DNA of 40,076 nucleotides from an uncultured Saprospiraceae bacterium (GTDB taxonomy: Bacteria > Bacteroidota > Bacteroidia > Chitinophagales > Saprospiraceae): contig CALGNN010000023.1 of the NCBI GenBank assembly GCA_937961455.1, positions 1 to 40,076 of the forward strand, given 5' to 3'. The position numbers and the translations under genes are program-made. Of the stretch, positions 16,681 to 24,505 are shown piece after piece; position 1 is the first letter of the stretch, and each line of letters begins with the position of its first letter. A model generated the notes under the pieces. That model was given only the letters and a program-made list of their open reading frames with translations, was not told the DNA's origin and made no database searches.

Positions 16681-17499
16681 TTATTGGTCTGGACATTCCC
16701 AAACCCAATCAAAGATTTCTGATTTTATTCCTCTGTACGAATAGTGCCACCACTCTGTGCGAATCGGATGAAATCCATAGGTTTCCATGGTAGTTTTAAG
16801 TAGGGTTCTATTATCCAAAATCGTGTCATTGTGACCATAGTAATCGTGATGGGCTTCTTTCCCAAAGTAATCATAAGCTGAGCCCATTTCCAATTCTTTA
16901 TTATCTGCATCAACAATGCTTAAGTCTACAGCTAGTCCTTTATTATGTTCACTTCCTTTCCATGGTGGTGTGACATATGATGCGTTTGGTACTTTATCCC
17001 AAAGCTTTTGTTGTATAGGTCTTGGACGATAACAATCGAAGACTTTTATTCCATAACCCAAACCTCTCAAATAATCCTGAACAAGTGCCAACTGATAGAG
17101 CGCCTCTTTTCTCATAAAACATCTACCACATTCATACATCTGTTTTCCTACGAAATTATTTTCCGTTGCATATCTAATATCTACTATAGCGTCTGGTATA
17201 ACATCTAAAATGTCTAACCATTTTGATGTATCATAATCAAATTGAGGCAAAGGAGTTTCGGACTTCGAAAGCTGCTTATTCTGTTCATCTTGCTCAATTT
17301 CTGGTGTTTCAGTTTTAGTAATTTTATTAGCAAGTGTATCTTTTGTTGCTGTATTATTGAAGATGGGAACAAGGTCTTTTGCGTACAATTCAACTCCGTT
17401 TTTCAAAAACATCAAAGCTAAGATTGCAACAACTACGATCATACCGTAGAATAGCAATTTAAGCATTTTGACGATTTCGTTGGAAAATTGATTGGACAT
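16681..17499 (-). CDS. VanX-type D-alanyl-D-alanine dipeptidase, membrane-anchored
   Basis: This 272-residue protein has a short cytoplasmic N-terminus, one membrane segment (LLFYGMIVVVAILALMFL, about 14-31), a polar linker (to about 90) and a peptidase M15D domain. Zinc ligands are visible as His185 and Asp192 in SEHNKGLAVD and His252 in EWWH, with Glu249 as the catalytic base. The arginine of CYRPRP matches the conserved VanX arginine. The family hydrolyses D-Ala-D-Ala. Outside vancomycin-resistance clusters it recycles or remodels peptidoglycan peptides, which is more likely here since no vanH/vanA genes are present. The gene begins 6 bp after ligA, suggesting co-transcription. Confidence 0.92.
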   Translation of the reverse strand: MSNQFSNEIVKMLKLLFYGMIVVVAILALMFLKNGVELYAKDLVPIFNNTATKDTLANKITKTETPEIEQDEQNKQLSKSETPLPQFDYDTSKWLDILDVIPDAIVDIRYATENNFVGKQMYECGRCFMRKEALYQLALVQDYLRGLGYGIKVFDCYRPRPIQQKLWDKVPNASYVTPPWKGSEHNKGLAVDLSIVDADNKELEMGSAYDYFGKEAHHDYYGHNDTILDNRTLLKTTMETYGFHPIRTEWWHYSYRGIKSEIFDWVWECPDQ

Positions 17500-17505
17500 A
17501 AAGCA

Positions 17506-19674
17506 CTATTTGGAAAGTAAAGTTAAGAATTCATCTTCAGTCATTATCTCAACTGTTTCGAGGGCTTGGGCTTTTTTCAATTTAGAGCCAGCCTTCTCTC
17601 CTACTACTAAAATATTCAAGTTTTTAGAAACGGCTGAAATGTTTTTAGCGCCTGCATTTTCTGCCATTTGCTGAGCTTCTTTTCTACCCATTTTTGTGAG
17701 CGTACCCGTAAATAATATGGTTTTTCCAATTAGGGGTGCATCAGCAGCAACCTGCTTTGGTTTATCTGCTTCAGTCTGCTTTAGATTAACTCCATAGGAT
17801 TCCATTTGCTTAAGCATTTCTATGTTAGCTTCTTCTTTAAAATAAGCAATAACATTTTTAGCAACCACTGGGCCTATATCCTTAATTTCTTCAAATTTTT
17901 CGTCCCCCCAATTTTGGAGATCTAATACATGATCAATTTCTTGGGCAATGAGTTTGGAGGCTCTTTTTCCAAAGTGATGAATGCTTAGACTTGATAGTAA
18001 TCTGCTGATGGGATTAGCTTTAGATTTGTTGATATTCTGCGATAGCTTTTCAGCAGACTTTTGACCAAAGCCTTCAAGATTTTGAATTTGATCGTAATCT
18101 AAATTATAGATATCTGCCATAGAGTTCAACCAGCCCATTTCATAGAATCGATCTATATAGGATGGACCAAATCCATCGATATTCATGGCGTCTTTAGAAA
18201 CATGATAATACATCCTTTGCAAGACTTGTGCTTCGCATTGATAATTTGGGCATCTCCAGGCTGCTTCATTTTCTGGCTTTACCAATTCCGTATTACAAGA
18301 AGGACATGCCTTGGGAAATATCAACTCTTTTTCTGAACCATCTCGCAAATCAGGAAAACTTTTCACGATGTAGGGTATCACATCTCCAGCTCTTTCCACC
18401 AAGACCGTGTCACCAATCCTAATATCTTTAGAATGAATAAATTCTTCATTATGCAAAGAAATAGATGAGACCGTAACTCCTGCAAGTGCAACAGGACTGA
18501 TCTTCGCTACGGGTGTAATTGAGCCGATCTTTCCTACCTGATATTCAATGTTCAATAATTTTGAAGTGGCTTGTTTGGCTTTAAATTTATAGGCAATGGC
18601 CCACCTTGGATGATGACTTGTTGATCCCATTCTTTCTTGAAGATCTATGGCATCTACTTTTACTACCATGCCATCAATTTCGTAAGCGTAGTCATCTCTC
18701 TTCTCCTCCCAATAACTACAAAAGGCTATGGCCTCATCAATGTTTTTACATTTTTTCTTTTCTATTGTTGGGACCTTAAAACCTAAGCTTGACAAAAAGT
18801 CAATCGATGCGTAATGTGAATTCCATTGTTCCAATTGACTTGACCCTTCACTATCCACGGCATAGGATAATTGAAAAATAAATGCTTCAATACCTCGACG
18901 AGCTGTTTCCATAGCATCCTTTGTCCTAAGTCCACCTGTCGCTGTATTTCTTGGATTGGCATAAAGATTAGTATCTCCAGCTTTTATTTTTTCTTCGTTC
19001 AATTTCTTGAAATGATCTTTGGGGATTAAAGCCTCTCCTCTTAATTCTACTTCAGCAATATTGTAATCTGAAAATTTTGCAGTAAGAGGGATCGTTTTCA
19101 ATTTTCGTATGTTCTCAGTGATTTCATCTCCTGCTGTTCCATTCCCTCTTGTGGCAGCTCTAGTTAATTGATCGTTTTTATAAATGATCGCAATGCTTCC
19201 TCCATCAAATTTAGGTTCTACCGTATATATGACATCTTCTTCAGGATTTATGTTAGCTAGTTTTTTAACTGAGGTATCAAAATCTCTGAGGTCATCGCCA
19301 TTGTATGAATTATCCAATGAGAGCATTGGAACAAGATGATTGACGGTTTCAAAACTAGAAACATGATCAGAACTCACTCTCTGAGTTACAGAGTCCTTAC
19401 TGACCAATGAGTTATCGTGGTTTTCAAGTTGTTCAATCAATTTAAAGAGGAGGTCATATTCAAAATCAGTAATAATGGGATCATTCATTACTGCATATCT
19501 CATTTCATGAAATTGCAATATTTCATTCAATTGTTGGTGGGTAAAATCTTTTGAAAAGTCTTTGATAAGTTGCTCAATATCATTTGCACCCTTGGTTAAT
19601 ATATTTCTTCTTTCATCGGTAAGAAATTGTAATAATTGATTGGTGCCTTGTTGTATTTCATTAGATGGAATCAT
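17506..19674 (-). CDS. ligA: NAD-dependent DNA ligase LigA
   Basis: This 722-residue NAD-dependent ligase seals nicks during replication and repair. The adenylated lysine is Lys155 in VEPKFDGG. The Ia region has NDPIITDFEYDLLF. The OB fold follows (RWAIAYKFKAKQATSKLL). The zinc finger uses Cys457, Cys460, Cys475 and Cys480. Then come helix-hairpin-helix repeats (about 490-620, LEGFGQKSAEKL and IKDIGPVVAKNV) and a C-terminal BRCT domain (about 643-722). ATG at 19674 is chosen; the frame opens two codons earlier at TTG. All expected domains are intact and the length is usual. Confidence 0.98.
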   Translation of the reverse strand: MIPSNEIQQGTNQLLQFLTDERRNILTKGANDIEQLIKDFSKDFTHQQLNEILQFHEMRYAVMNDPIITDFEYDLLFKLIEQLENHDNSLVSKDSVTQRVSSDHVSSFETVNHLVPMLSLDNSYNGDDLRDFDTSVKKLANINPEEDVIYTVEPKFDGGSIAIIYKNDQLTRAATRGNGTAGDEITENIRKLKTIPLTAKFSDYNIAEVELRGEALIPKDHFKKLNEEKIKAGDTNLYANPRNTATGGLRTKDAMETARRGIEAFIFQLSYAVDSEGSSQLEQWNSHYASIDFLSSLGFKVPTIEKKKCKNIDEAIAFCSYWEEKRDDYAYEIDGMVVKVDAIDLQERMGSTSHHPRWAIAYKFKAKQATSKLLNIEYQVGKIGSITPVAKISPVALAGVTVSSISLHNEEFIHSKDIRIGDTVLVERAGDVIPYIVKSFPDLRDGSEKELIFPKACPSCNTELVKPENEAAWRCPNYQCEAQVLQRMYYHVSKDAMNIDGFGPSYIDRFYEMGWLNSMADIYNLDYDQIQNLEGFGQKSAEKLSQNINKSKANPISRLLSSLSIHHFGKRASKLIAQEIDHVLDLQNWGDEKFEEIKDIGPVVAKNVIAYFKEEANIEMLKQMESYGVNLKQTEADKPKQVAADAPLIGKTILFTGTLTKMGRKEAQQMAENAGAKNISAVSKNLNILVVGEKAGSKLKKAQALETVEIMTEDEFLTLLSK

Positions 19675-19720
19675 GATCAAAAATTAACTAAATAATTGGA
19701 AAACTTTCATTATTTTACAA

Positions 19721-19738
19721 ATTAAACCGACTGGTCTA
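19721..19738. promoter_or_regulatory. Candidate LmrA/YxaF-type operator
   Basis: ATTAAACCGACTGGTCTA contains the near-palindrome TAAACC-GACT-GGTCTA (5 of 6 paired positions). The operator described for Bacillus LmrA/YxaF repressors, as I recall it, is AWTATATAGANYGGTCTA; this site matches it at 15 of 18 positions. It lies 28 bp upstream of a TetR gene whose recognition region resembles that subfamily, and it abuts a -7-like TTAATTTG (19725-19718, minus strand) pointing toward ligA. Autoregulation is the simplest inference. Confidence 0.5.
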
Positions 19739-19766
19739 TTTACTGATATTTAATGTATAATTAGCT

Positions 19767-20309
19767 ATGGATTCCGTTAGAAATCATATCATAAGCAAAA
19801 GTAGTCCAATTTTTCTCAAAAATGCCTTTGTTGGAAGCAGTTTACGCTTGATTTTGGCCGAAACTGGTATTGTCAAGGGATCCTTATATCATCATTTTCC
19901 CATGGGAAAAGCTGGAATCGCGCTCGAATCCCCACAATGGTTATTGGATGCTGTATGGAATCCTCTATTGACAGAATTAGCTAGAGCTAGAAAATCTGAA
20001 ATACCAAATATTATTTACGCCTTTGTGAGCAATGAAGTCATTACCAATGATCAGGTAATCTTTCCATCTTATTTGGGCATTGGATTAGAGGCGGAACATT
20101 GGAAAATTAATGCTGCTATCGAGGATTTTTATATTGAATTAGAATCCAAGTTTGACATCGTATTCAAATCAAAAAAAATCAGATCTTCTGCAAATGAAGT
20201 TCATCAGTTTTTATTGGATACAGAGATCCTTTGTCTTCGATACCACAACCATAAAAAAAGGGATTCATTTCTGAATCCCCTTTTAAAAGTTTGCAATGAG
20301 CTGCTTTAG
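19767..20309 (+). CDS. TetR family regulator, LmrA/YxaF-like
   Basis: This 180-residue regulator has an N-terminal helix-turn-helix. The stretch SSLRLILAETGIVKGSLYHH is followed by FPMGKAGIA, and the KGSLYHHFP signature is typical of the LmrA/YxaF branch. The remaining 130 residues form a helical ligand-binding domain with no recognisable ligand motif. ATG at 19767 leaves a short but complete first helix. Its likely operator is 28 bp upstream. No efflux pump or dioxygenase, the usual targets in Bacillus, adjoins it. The gene converges with the next: TAG at 20307-20309 overlaps the opposing TAA at 20306-20308, and its last codons contain a terminator for the opposite strand. Confidence 0.88.
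   Translation: MDSVRNHIISKSSPIFLKNAFVGSSLRLILAETGIVKGSLYHHFPMGKAGIALESPQWLLDAVWNPLLTELARARKSEIPNIIYAFVSNEVITNDQVIFPSYLGIGLEAEHWKINAAIEDFYIELESKFDIVFKSKKIRSSANEVHQFLLDTEILCLRYHNHKKRDSFLNPLLKVCNELL
20252..20288 (-). terminator. Rho-independent terminator inside the tetR 3' end
   Basis: Read on the minus strand: GGGATTCA, GAAA loop, TGAATCCC, then seven T. The 8-bp stem is extended by a G-U pair and A-U pairs. It begins 18 bp after the TAA of the type IX-secreted protein gene, so it serves that gene, yet it is embedded in codons of the convergent tetR gene. A weaker plus-strand version (four T) could also stop tetR transcripts. Confidence 0.8.
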
Positions 20310-21130
20310 CGGCTGATTTGAATCTTCCTTGTAATGCTTTGTTTTTCACTATGTATGCGCATTAGATACACACCATTAGAAAGTGTCGTGAGGTCAATTG
20401 TTTGATTTAAACTTGCATTTGATCTTAGCTTAGATCCAAGAAGATTAAATATTTCGTAGGATGCATCTGCATCATCCAAGCCAGAAATGTTAATCAGTCC
20501 TTTTGAAGGGTTAGGAAAGATTTGCAAATCTTGGAAGTTTGTTTGACTTAGATCACTTGTAGTAGATTCTTCTACTGTAGTAAAACCTGTATCTGCGCCA
20601 TCCCCAGAGTTCATATTATTGCCATCCACTGCATTTCCTGAAAAATAAAAAGTGACATTTCCTGAGCCTTGCGCTGGTGCTGTCCAATCTGCTTCAAAAA
20701 TGCTTTCTGTGCTTGGACCGTTTTGCTCAATATATTGTCGACTATTCGCTAGAGCGATTTGAGTATTTGCAGAAGGGTTTGAAAATCCAGCCACATCAGA
20801 TTCATCGGAGTCTATTAAAGCTACCATTTGAAATCCATATTCTGAAGGAGACCCTGCAGCTGCATGGCTAATTCGAACTCTGTATACTTGGCCAGGTATG
20901 TACATGCTAACTTCATCACCACTATCATTTTCAATGGATAGACTCATCGTAGTAGTCACCTCCGAAGAAGTACTGTGACAAGTTTGACAGGTCCTTGGGA
21001 CGCCAGCTAAAACTTCGTCCCCTGGTGCTCCTGTATTCCCTGCATTTTGACCAGCAGCTCTTCCGTCAGCATTTGCCATCCAAAATACTGCTGAGACAAT
21101 TAAAAACCCAATGGTAAATATTCTATTCAT
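20306..21130 (-). CDS. Type IX-secreted protein with CxxCH motif (choice-of-anchor V type)
   Basis: ATG at 21130 gives 274 residues with a signal peptide (MNRIFTIGFLIVSAVFWMANA); upstream frame extension to 21193 would begin at TTG and spoil it. After the signal comes GNTGAPGDE and then CQTCH (Cys48, Cys51, His52), a heme c-type CxxCH motif. A beta-sandwich follows (about 55-190, with PGQVYRVRISHAAAGSPSEYGFQMVAL). This order matches the Bacteroidota family annotated as choice-of-anchor V. The last 70 residues are a type IX secretion (Por) sorting domain (LQIFPNPSKG ... LSNGVYLMRI). The protein is therefore secreted or surface-attached. Whether heme is really bound is not known. Confidence 0.9.
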   Translation of the reverse strand: MNRIFTIGFLIVSAVFWMANADGRAAGQNAGNTGAPGDEVLAGVPRTCQTCHSTSSEVTTTMSLSIENDSGDEVSMYIPGQVYRVRISHAAAGSPSEYGFQMVALIDSDESDVAGFSNPSANTQIALANSRQYIEQNGPSTESIFEADWTAPAQGSGNVTFYFSGNAVDGNNMNSGDGADTGFTTVEESTTSDLSQTNFQDLQIFPNPSKGLINISGLDDADASYEIFNLLGSKLRSNASLNQTIDLTTLSNGVYLMRIHSEKQSITRKIQISR

Positions 21131-21185
21131 ACTTTTAATTTTTATGTAATTGAAGTTACGAAGATATTGATAAGCTTTTTGTCTG

Positions 21186-21764
21186 CTAATCAACTAACAA
21201 TTGACTTTCATGAAAATCTTCTGTAATGCTAAATTTTGGCACTTTGCCTTCAACACCTTTGAAATAATTCCAAATATATTCCAATTCCTCATTGATTGTG
21301 TCCAAAACGTATCTTGGTTCACCAAAGTCAACTATTTTGTTCTTGAAATCAAATTTAGTTAGGATAAGAGGGATGTTGGCTTTCTTTGCGATGTAATAAA
21401 AGCCCGTCTTAATTTTTTTTACTTTCTTTCTGGTCCCCTCAGGTGCAATACAAATCGAGAGCTGGTCGGCTTTTTCAAATAATGCCACAATTTGATCTGT
21501 GGTATTTGATTTGCTGTTTCTTTCAACTGGAAGTCCGCCCAACCATTTCATTATAAATCCAAAAGGAGGTTTGAACAGAGAACTTTTACCCACATATTTT
21601 ATATCAAATTTACAAGCACTTCTCAAGCATATGCCTAAAGGAAAATCCCATGCAGAAGTATGTGGGATAACTAAAACGATATTCTTTCCAGAGTCATTTG
21701 GGTTGACTCCTGTGATCTTCCAACCTAATATTTTTAAAATCTTTCTATTAATCCAACTCAGCAT
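21186..21764 (-). CDS. Small PlsC-like acyltransferase
   Basis: This 192-residue protein carries the acyltransferase motif HTSAWD (His35, Asp40; HX4D) and the substrate-contacting EGTR (109-112). Both are characteristic of the 1-acyl-glycerol-3-phosphate acyltransferase superfamily. It is short and lacks an obvious membrane anchor beyond a weak N-terminal hydrophobic stretch, as in the small family members common in Bacteroidota. It probably acylates a lysophospholipid or related acceptor at the inner membrane; the acceptor is not determined. It starts at ATG 21764, 69 bp from the divergent sigma-factor gene. Confidence 0.88.
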   Translation of the reverse strand: MLSWINRKILKILGWKITGVNPNDSGKNIVLVIPHTSAWDFPLGICLRSACKFDIKYVGKSSLFKPPFGFIMKWLGGLPVERNSKSNTTDQIVALFEKADQLSICIAPEGTRKKVKKIKTGFYYIAKKANIPLILTKFDFKNKIVDFGEPRYVLDTINEELEYIWNYFKGVEGKVPKFSITEDFHESQLLVD

Positions 21765-21779
21765 TTCTAAAAATTTTCC

Positions 21780-21798
21780 TAGGTTAAAATTAAACCTA
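21780..21798. promoter_or_regulatory. Inverted repeat upstream of the ECF sigma operon
   Basis: TAGGTT (21780-21785) and AACCTA (21793-21798) form a perfect 6-bp inverted repeat with a 7-bp AT spacer. It sits in the 69-bp divergent gap between the acyltransferase and the sigma-factor gene. It could be an operator or part of the autoregulated sigma promoter. The only support is symmetry and position. Confidence 0.3.
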
Positions 21799-21833
21799 AT
21801 CCTTTAACTGTTGTCTAAAATTTAAATATTCTC

Positions 21834-22379
21834 TTGAAACAAATAAGTGATTCCGAAATTCTTGACTTAATAAGAAATGATAAAACCAGAGAAAAGGGGT
21901 TTTCATGGCTTGTCAAGAAGTATCAGGAAAAACTTTATATGCACATTCGAAGAATGGTAAGTTTTCACGAAGATGCGCATGATGTGTTTCAAAATACAAT
22001 GATAAAAGTAATCAGGTATATTGAAAGTTTTAAAGGGGATTCAAGTTTATTTACTTGGTTATATAGAATTGCGACCAATGAGTCGATCCGGCATTTACAA
22101 AAAAAGAAAAAAGTAGCAGCAACGGTTCTTGATGAAAATGCTTATGCGCTTAAATTGATAAGTGACCCATATTTTTCGGGAGAAGAGGCACTTAGCAAAT
22201 TGCACGCAGCGATTGCCTACTTGCCAGAAAGACAGAAGGCTGTTTTTAATATGAAATATTTTGATGATTTAAAATACAAAGAGATAGCAGATATACTTGA
22301 AGTATCTGAGGGCAGTTTAAAAGCCTCTTATCATCATGCGGTTAAAAAGATTGAAGCAAGATTAAAAATACAAATGTAA
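21834..22379 (+). CDS. ECF-type RNA polymerase sigma factor
   Basis: This 181-residue protein has sigma region 2 at about 25-95 (EDAHDVFQNTMIKVIRYIESF and FTWLYRIATNESIRHL) and region 4 at about 127-178 (AYLPERQKAVFNMKYFDDLKYKEIADIL). It should direct core polymerase to a small regulon. The only canonical start is TTG at 21834, since an in-frame stop lies 18 bp upstream and the next Met is inside region 2. It is followed after 4 bp by a single-pass membrane protein and then a periplasmic protein. This layout suggests a sigma factor held inactive by a membrane anti-sigma factor. An inverted repeat lies in its leader. Confidence 0.93.
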   Translation: MKQISDSEILDLIRNDKTREKGFSWLVKKYQEKLYMHIRRMVSFHEDAHDVFQNTMIKVIRYIESFKGDSSLFTWLYRIATNESIRHLQKKKKVAATVLDENAYALKLISDPYFSGEEALSKLHAAIAYLPERQKAVFNMKYFDDLKYKEIADILEVSEGSLKASYHHAVKKIEARLKIQM

Positions 22380-22383
22380 TTAG

Positions 22384-22788
22384 ATGGATAATCGAAATAC
22401 AAATTTTAGACACAATCCTTATAAGGTACCTGATTCGTACTTTGAACAGGAAGAAAAAAAGTGGCTTAATCATTTTGCAGCTCAAAAAGAGGATTCGCCT
22501 GTGAGATCCATTAAATCATGGAGTATGATAGCTGCAAGCTTAGTAGTGATTTTGACTGCTGCATTTGCTTGGTATATCAATGGCGATATTAATATAAGTC
22601 AAGATGTCTTTTTAGCAGATGATGAAAGTCTAGAATATCTCTTACATGAACAGGATCTTGGAAACTTAGTAATTGATTCAGAGCTAGGAATTACAGAATT
22701 AGAATTGAACGATATCAAACTTGAATATATAGAAGCTTATCTAGATGAAACTTTTGACTATAATGATTTACTAATAATTGACAATTAA
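22384..22788 (+). CDS. Putative membrane anti-sigma factor
   Basis: This 134-residue protein has a cytoplasmic N-terminus with NPYKVPDSYFE, close to the PFKVPEGYF signature of Bacteroidota anti-sigma-like proteins. One membrane segment follows at about 46-64, then an acidic periplasmic tail of 70 residues. No zinc-binding HxxxCxxC motif is present, so it is not a ZAS-type anti-sigma factor. Its position directly after the sigma gene (4 bp) and before a Spy/CpxP-like gene (9 bp) supports the role. Direct evidence of sigma binding is lacking. Confidence 0.72.
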   Translation: MDNRNTNFRHNPYKVPDSYFEQEEKKWLNHFAAQKEDSPVRSIKSWSMIAASLVVILTAAFAWYINGDINISQDVFLADDESLEYLLHEQDLGNLVIDSELGITELELNDIKLEYIEAYLDETFDYNDLLIIDN

Positions 22789-22797
22789 TTTAAAAAA

Positions 22798-23265
22798 ATG
22801 AAAAAATATATTTTAATATTCAGCGTGCTTATATTTTCAGCTTCCCATCTTTTTGGACAGCATTCTGATGCAAAAGAAAAAGGAGACCGAACAGAAATGA
22901 TGGAGCGAATCAAAGCAAAGAAAGTAGCCTTTTTGACTACGAAAATGGACTTGACTCCAGACGAAGCTGGAAAATTTTGGCCTGTCTACAATGCTTATGA
23001 AAAGCGTTTAGATGAAATAAAATCTTCTTATAATAAACACAAAGACTTTAATGACTTAAGTGATGCTGAAATTGAAAAGCACATTCTAGACGATTTTGAA
23101 AAAAGGCAAAAGTTTTTAGAAATCAATAGGGAAGCATTTGAAGATTATAAAAAGATTCTTCCAATGAAAAAGATTGCAAAACTGCGACATTATGAACGTG
23201 AATTTACAAAGGAAGTTTTGCATCGATATAAGAATCGAACTAAGGAAAAAGCAAAGAATAAATAA
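22798..23265 (+). CDS. Spy/CpxP-like periplasmic protein of the sigma cassette
   Basis: This 155-residue protein has a signal peptide (MKKYILIFSVLIFSASHLFG). Its mature part is highly charged and helical. The segment KVAFLTTKMDLTPDEAGKFW is followed by PVYNAYEKRLDE; this LTP-EA-KFWPVYN pattern marks the Bacteroidota relatives of Spy/CpxP that are often annotated as sensors of ECF sigma factors. It probably monitors or chaperones misfolded periplasmic protein and tunes the upstream sigma/anti-sigma pair. It is the last gene of the cassette; a strong terminator begins 23 bp after its stop. Confidence 0.82.
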   Translation: MKKYILIFSVLIFSASHLFGQHSDAKEKGDRTEMMERIKAKKVAFLTTKMDLTPDEAGKFWPVYNAYEKRLDEIKSSYNKHKDFNDLSDAEIEKHILDDFEKRQKFLEINREAFEDYKKILPMKKIAKLRHYEREFTKEVLHRYKNRTKEKAKNK

Positions 23266-23287
23266 GACTTAGTTTATTAATTACTTG

Positions 23288-23327
23288 AATCCAAAATAAG
23301 GCAAGAGGGCTTTATTTTGGATTTTTT
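23288..23327 (+). terminator. Rho-independent terminator of the sigma cassette
   Basis: AATCCAAAATAAGGC (23288-23302) pairs with GCTTTATTTTGGATT (23309-23323) through a 15-bp stem with one G-U pair and a 6-nt loop. A run of T to 23327 follows. It starts 23 bp after the Spy-like gene and isolates the cassette from the EamA gene. Confidence 0.88.
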
Positions 23328-23370
23328 ATGAAAATATAAATCAATAGATCAGGCTTTGTTACTTTTGAAT

Positions 23371-24279
23371 GTGAATGATCACATTAAAGCCCATCTAGCC
23401 TTATTAATCGTGGCCCTTATTTATGGCGCCAATTATCTTATAGCTAAGTCCGTCATGGACACCGGTTTTGTCAAACCGATGGCTTTTGTTGCCATGAGAA
23501 TTGTTTTTGCAGGACTCATGTTTAGCATCATTCATTTCACGCTCATTAAAGAAAGAATAGATAGGAAAGATTTATGGTACATCGTCTTATGTGCATTTTG
23601 TGGTGTCATCATAAATCAAATATTTTTCTTCAAAGGTTTGCACTTGACCAAACCGATAAATGCCTCCCTTCTCATGACTGCAGCGCCTGTCATAGTAATT
23701 ATAGTATCTGCTATCATATTAAAAGAACGCATCACTGCAAGGAAGATCTTTGGTATTTTCATAGCCCTTGTCGGAGCTATTATTATTATTCTATCTAATG
23801 TTACTGATACAGATAAATCAAGTTCTTTATTAGGGGATCTATTTATTTTTATCAATGTTACTTCTTATGCAGTGTATTTAGTCATTGTTCGTAAGATGTT
23901 ACTTAAATATCATCCATACACTTTATTCAAATGGATGTTCTTAATAGGTAGTATTGTTATCATTCCAATCGCCGCAGGAAACATTAAAGAAATCATGTGG
24001 AGCAATCTTGAAGCTCCAACATATTTAGCCATTGCATATGTGCTGTTATTAACTACCATGGCTACCTATGCTTTGAATGCTTTTGCATTGAAAAAATTAA
24101 TGCCAAGCGTAGTTGCTGTTTACATTTATTTACAACCTTTTATTGCAAGTTTTCTATCTGTGTTTTTCGAAAAGGATGTTTTGACTTTGAACAAAATAAT
24201 AGCGGGTATTTTTATATTTTTTGGTGTCTATTTAGTCAGCATCGCAAATGTGGAAAAAAAAACTAAAACACAAAGGTAA
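23371..24279 (+). CDS. EamA/DMT family transporter
   Basis: This inner-membrane protein has about 10 hydrophobic helices in two homologous EamA halves. The first starts HLALLIVALIYGANYLIAKSV and the second follows LLGDLFIFINVTSYAVYLV. The EamA signature glycine/proline-rich end of each half is visible (FFKGLHLTKPINASLL and FALKKLMPSVVAVYIYLQPF). Members export metabolites or amino acids; the substrate cannot be inferred. There is no ATG near the start. GTG at 23371 (302 residues) is preferred over TTG at 23356, because both leave an intact first helix and GTG is nearer to it. The gene is monocistronic between the terminator and a 226-bp gap. Confidence 0.88.
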   Translation: MNDHIKAHLALLIVALIYGANYLIAKSVMDTGFVKPMAFVAMRIVFAGLMFSIIHFTLIKERIDRKDLWYIVLCAFCGVIINQIFFFKGLHLTKPINASLLMTAAPVIVIIVSAIILKERITARKIFGIFIALVGAIIIILSNVTDTDKSSSLLGDLFIFINVTSYAVYLVIVRKMLLKYHPYTLFKWMFLIGSIVIIPIAAGNIKEIMWSNLEAPTYLAIAYVLLLTTMATYALNAFALKKLMPSVVAVYIYLQPFIASFLSVFFEKDVLTLNKIIAGIFIFFGVYLVSIANVEKKTKTQR

Positions 24280-24505
24280 ATTATCCTTATATGTTTCGAT
24301 ATGGAAACTAACTACTTAGCCATTTTTATAAAATATATTAAATAATTATTTAATGTTTATTTAATTGCTATTCAGTTATTTGCATTAGATTATAAATATT
24401 TTTAATACCAAGAGGGTGTTTCAAAAAAAATGCATTTCTCAAGCTTAATGCTTAATAAAAATCTTATATTTATCGTGTTGTTATTACAATCCCCTAGTAT
24501 AACTC

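Noticed and set aside
3550-16700. Shared ECPDN/ECPDQ endings of the Calx-beta proteins and the VanX-like protein as a common C-terminal signal
   Set aside because: Only four or five residues agree. In the VanX-like protein they follow a different context (FDWVW) inside the catalytic domain end, so chance is the better explanation.
16681-17499. Possible vancomycin-resistance locus because of the VanX-like enzyme
   Set aside because: No vanH, vanA/B ligase or VanRS two-component genes are nearby. The gene follows ligA, and its membrane anchor differs from resistance VanX.
19767-20309. TetR gene truncated at its N-terminus
   Set aside because: The first helix and the full helix-turn-helix are present from ATG 19767, and the operator lies at a normal distance upstream.
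24280-24505. Hairpin GTTTC-GATATG-GAAAC after the EamA gene as a terminator
   Set aside because: The stem is only 5 bp and no T run follows on the plus strand.
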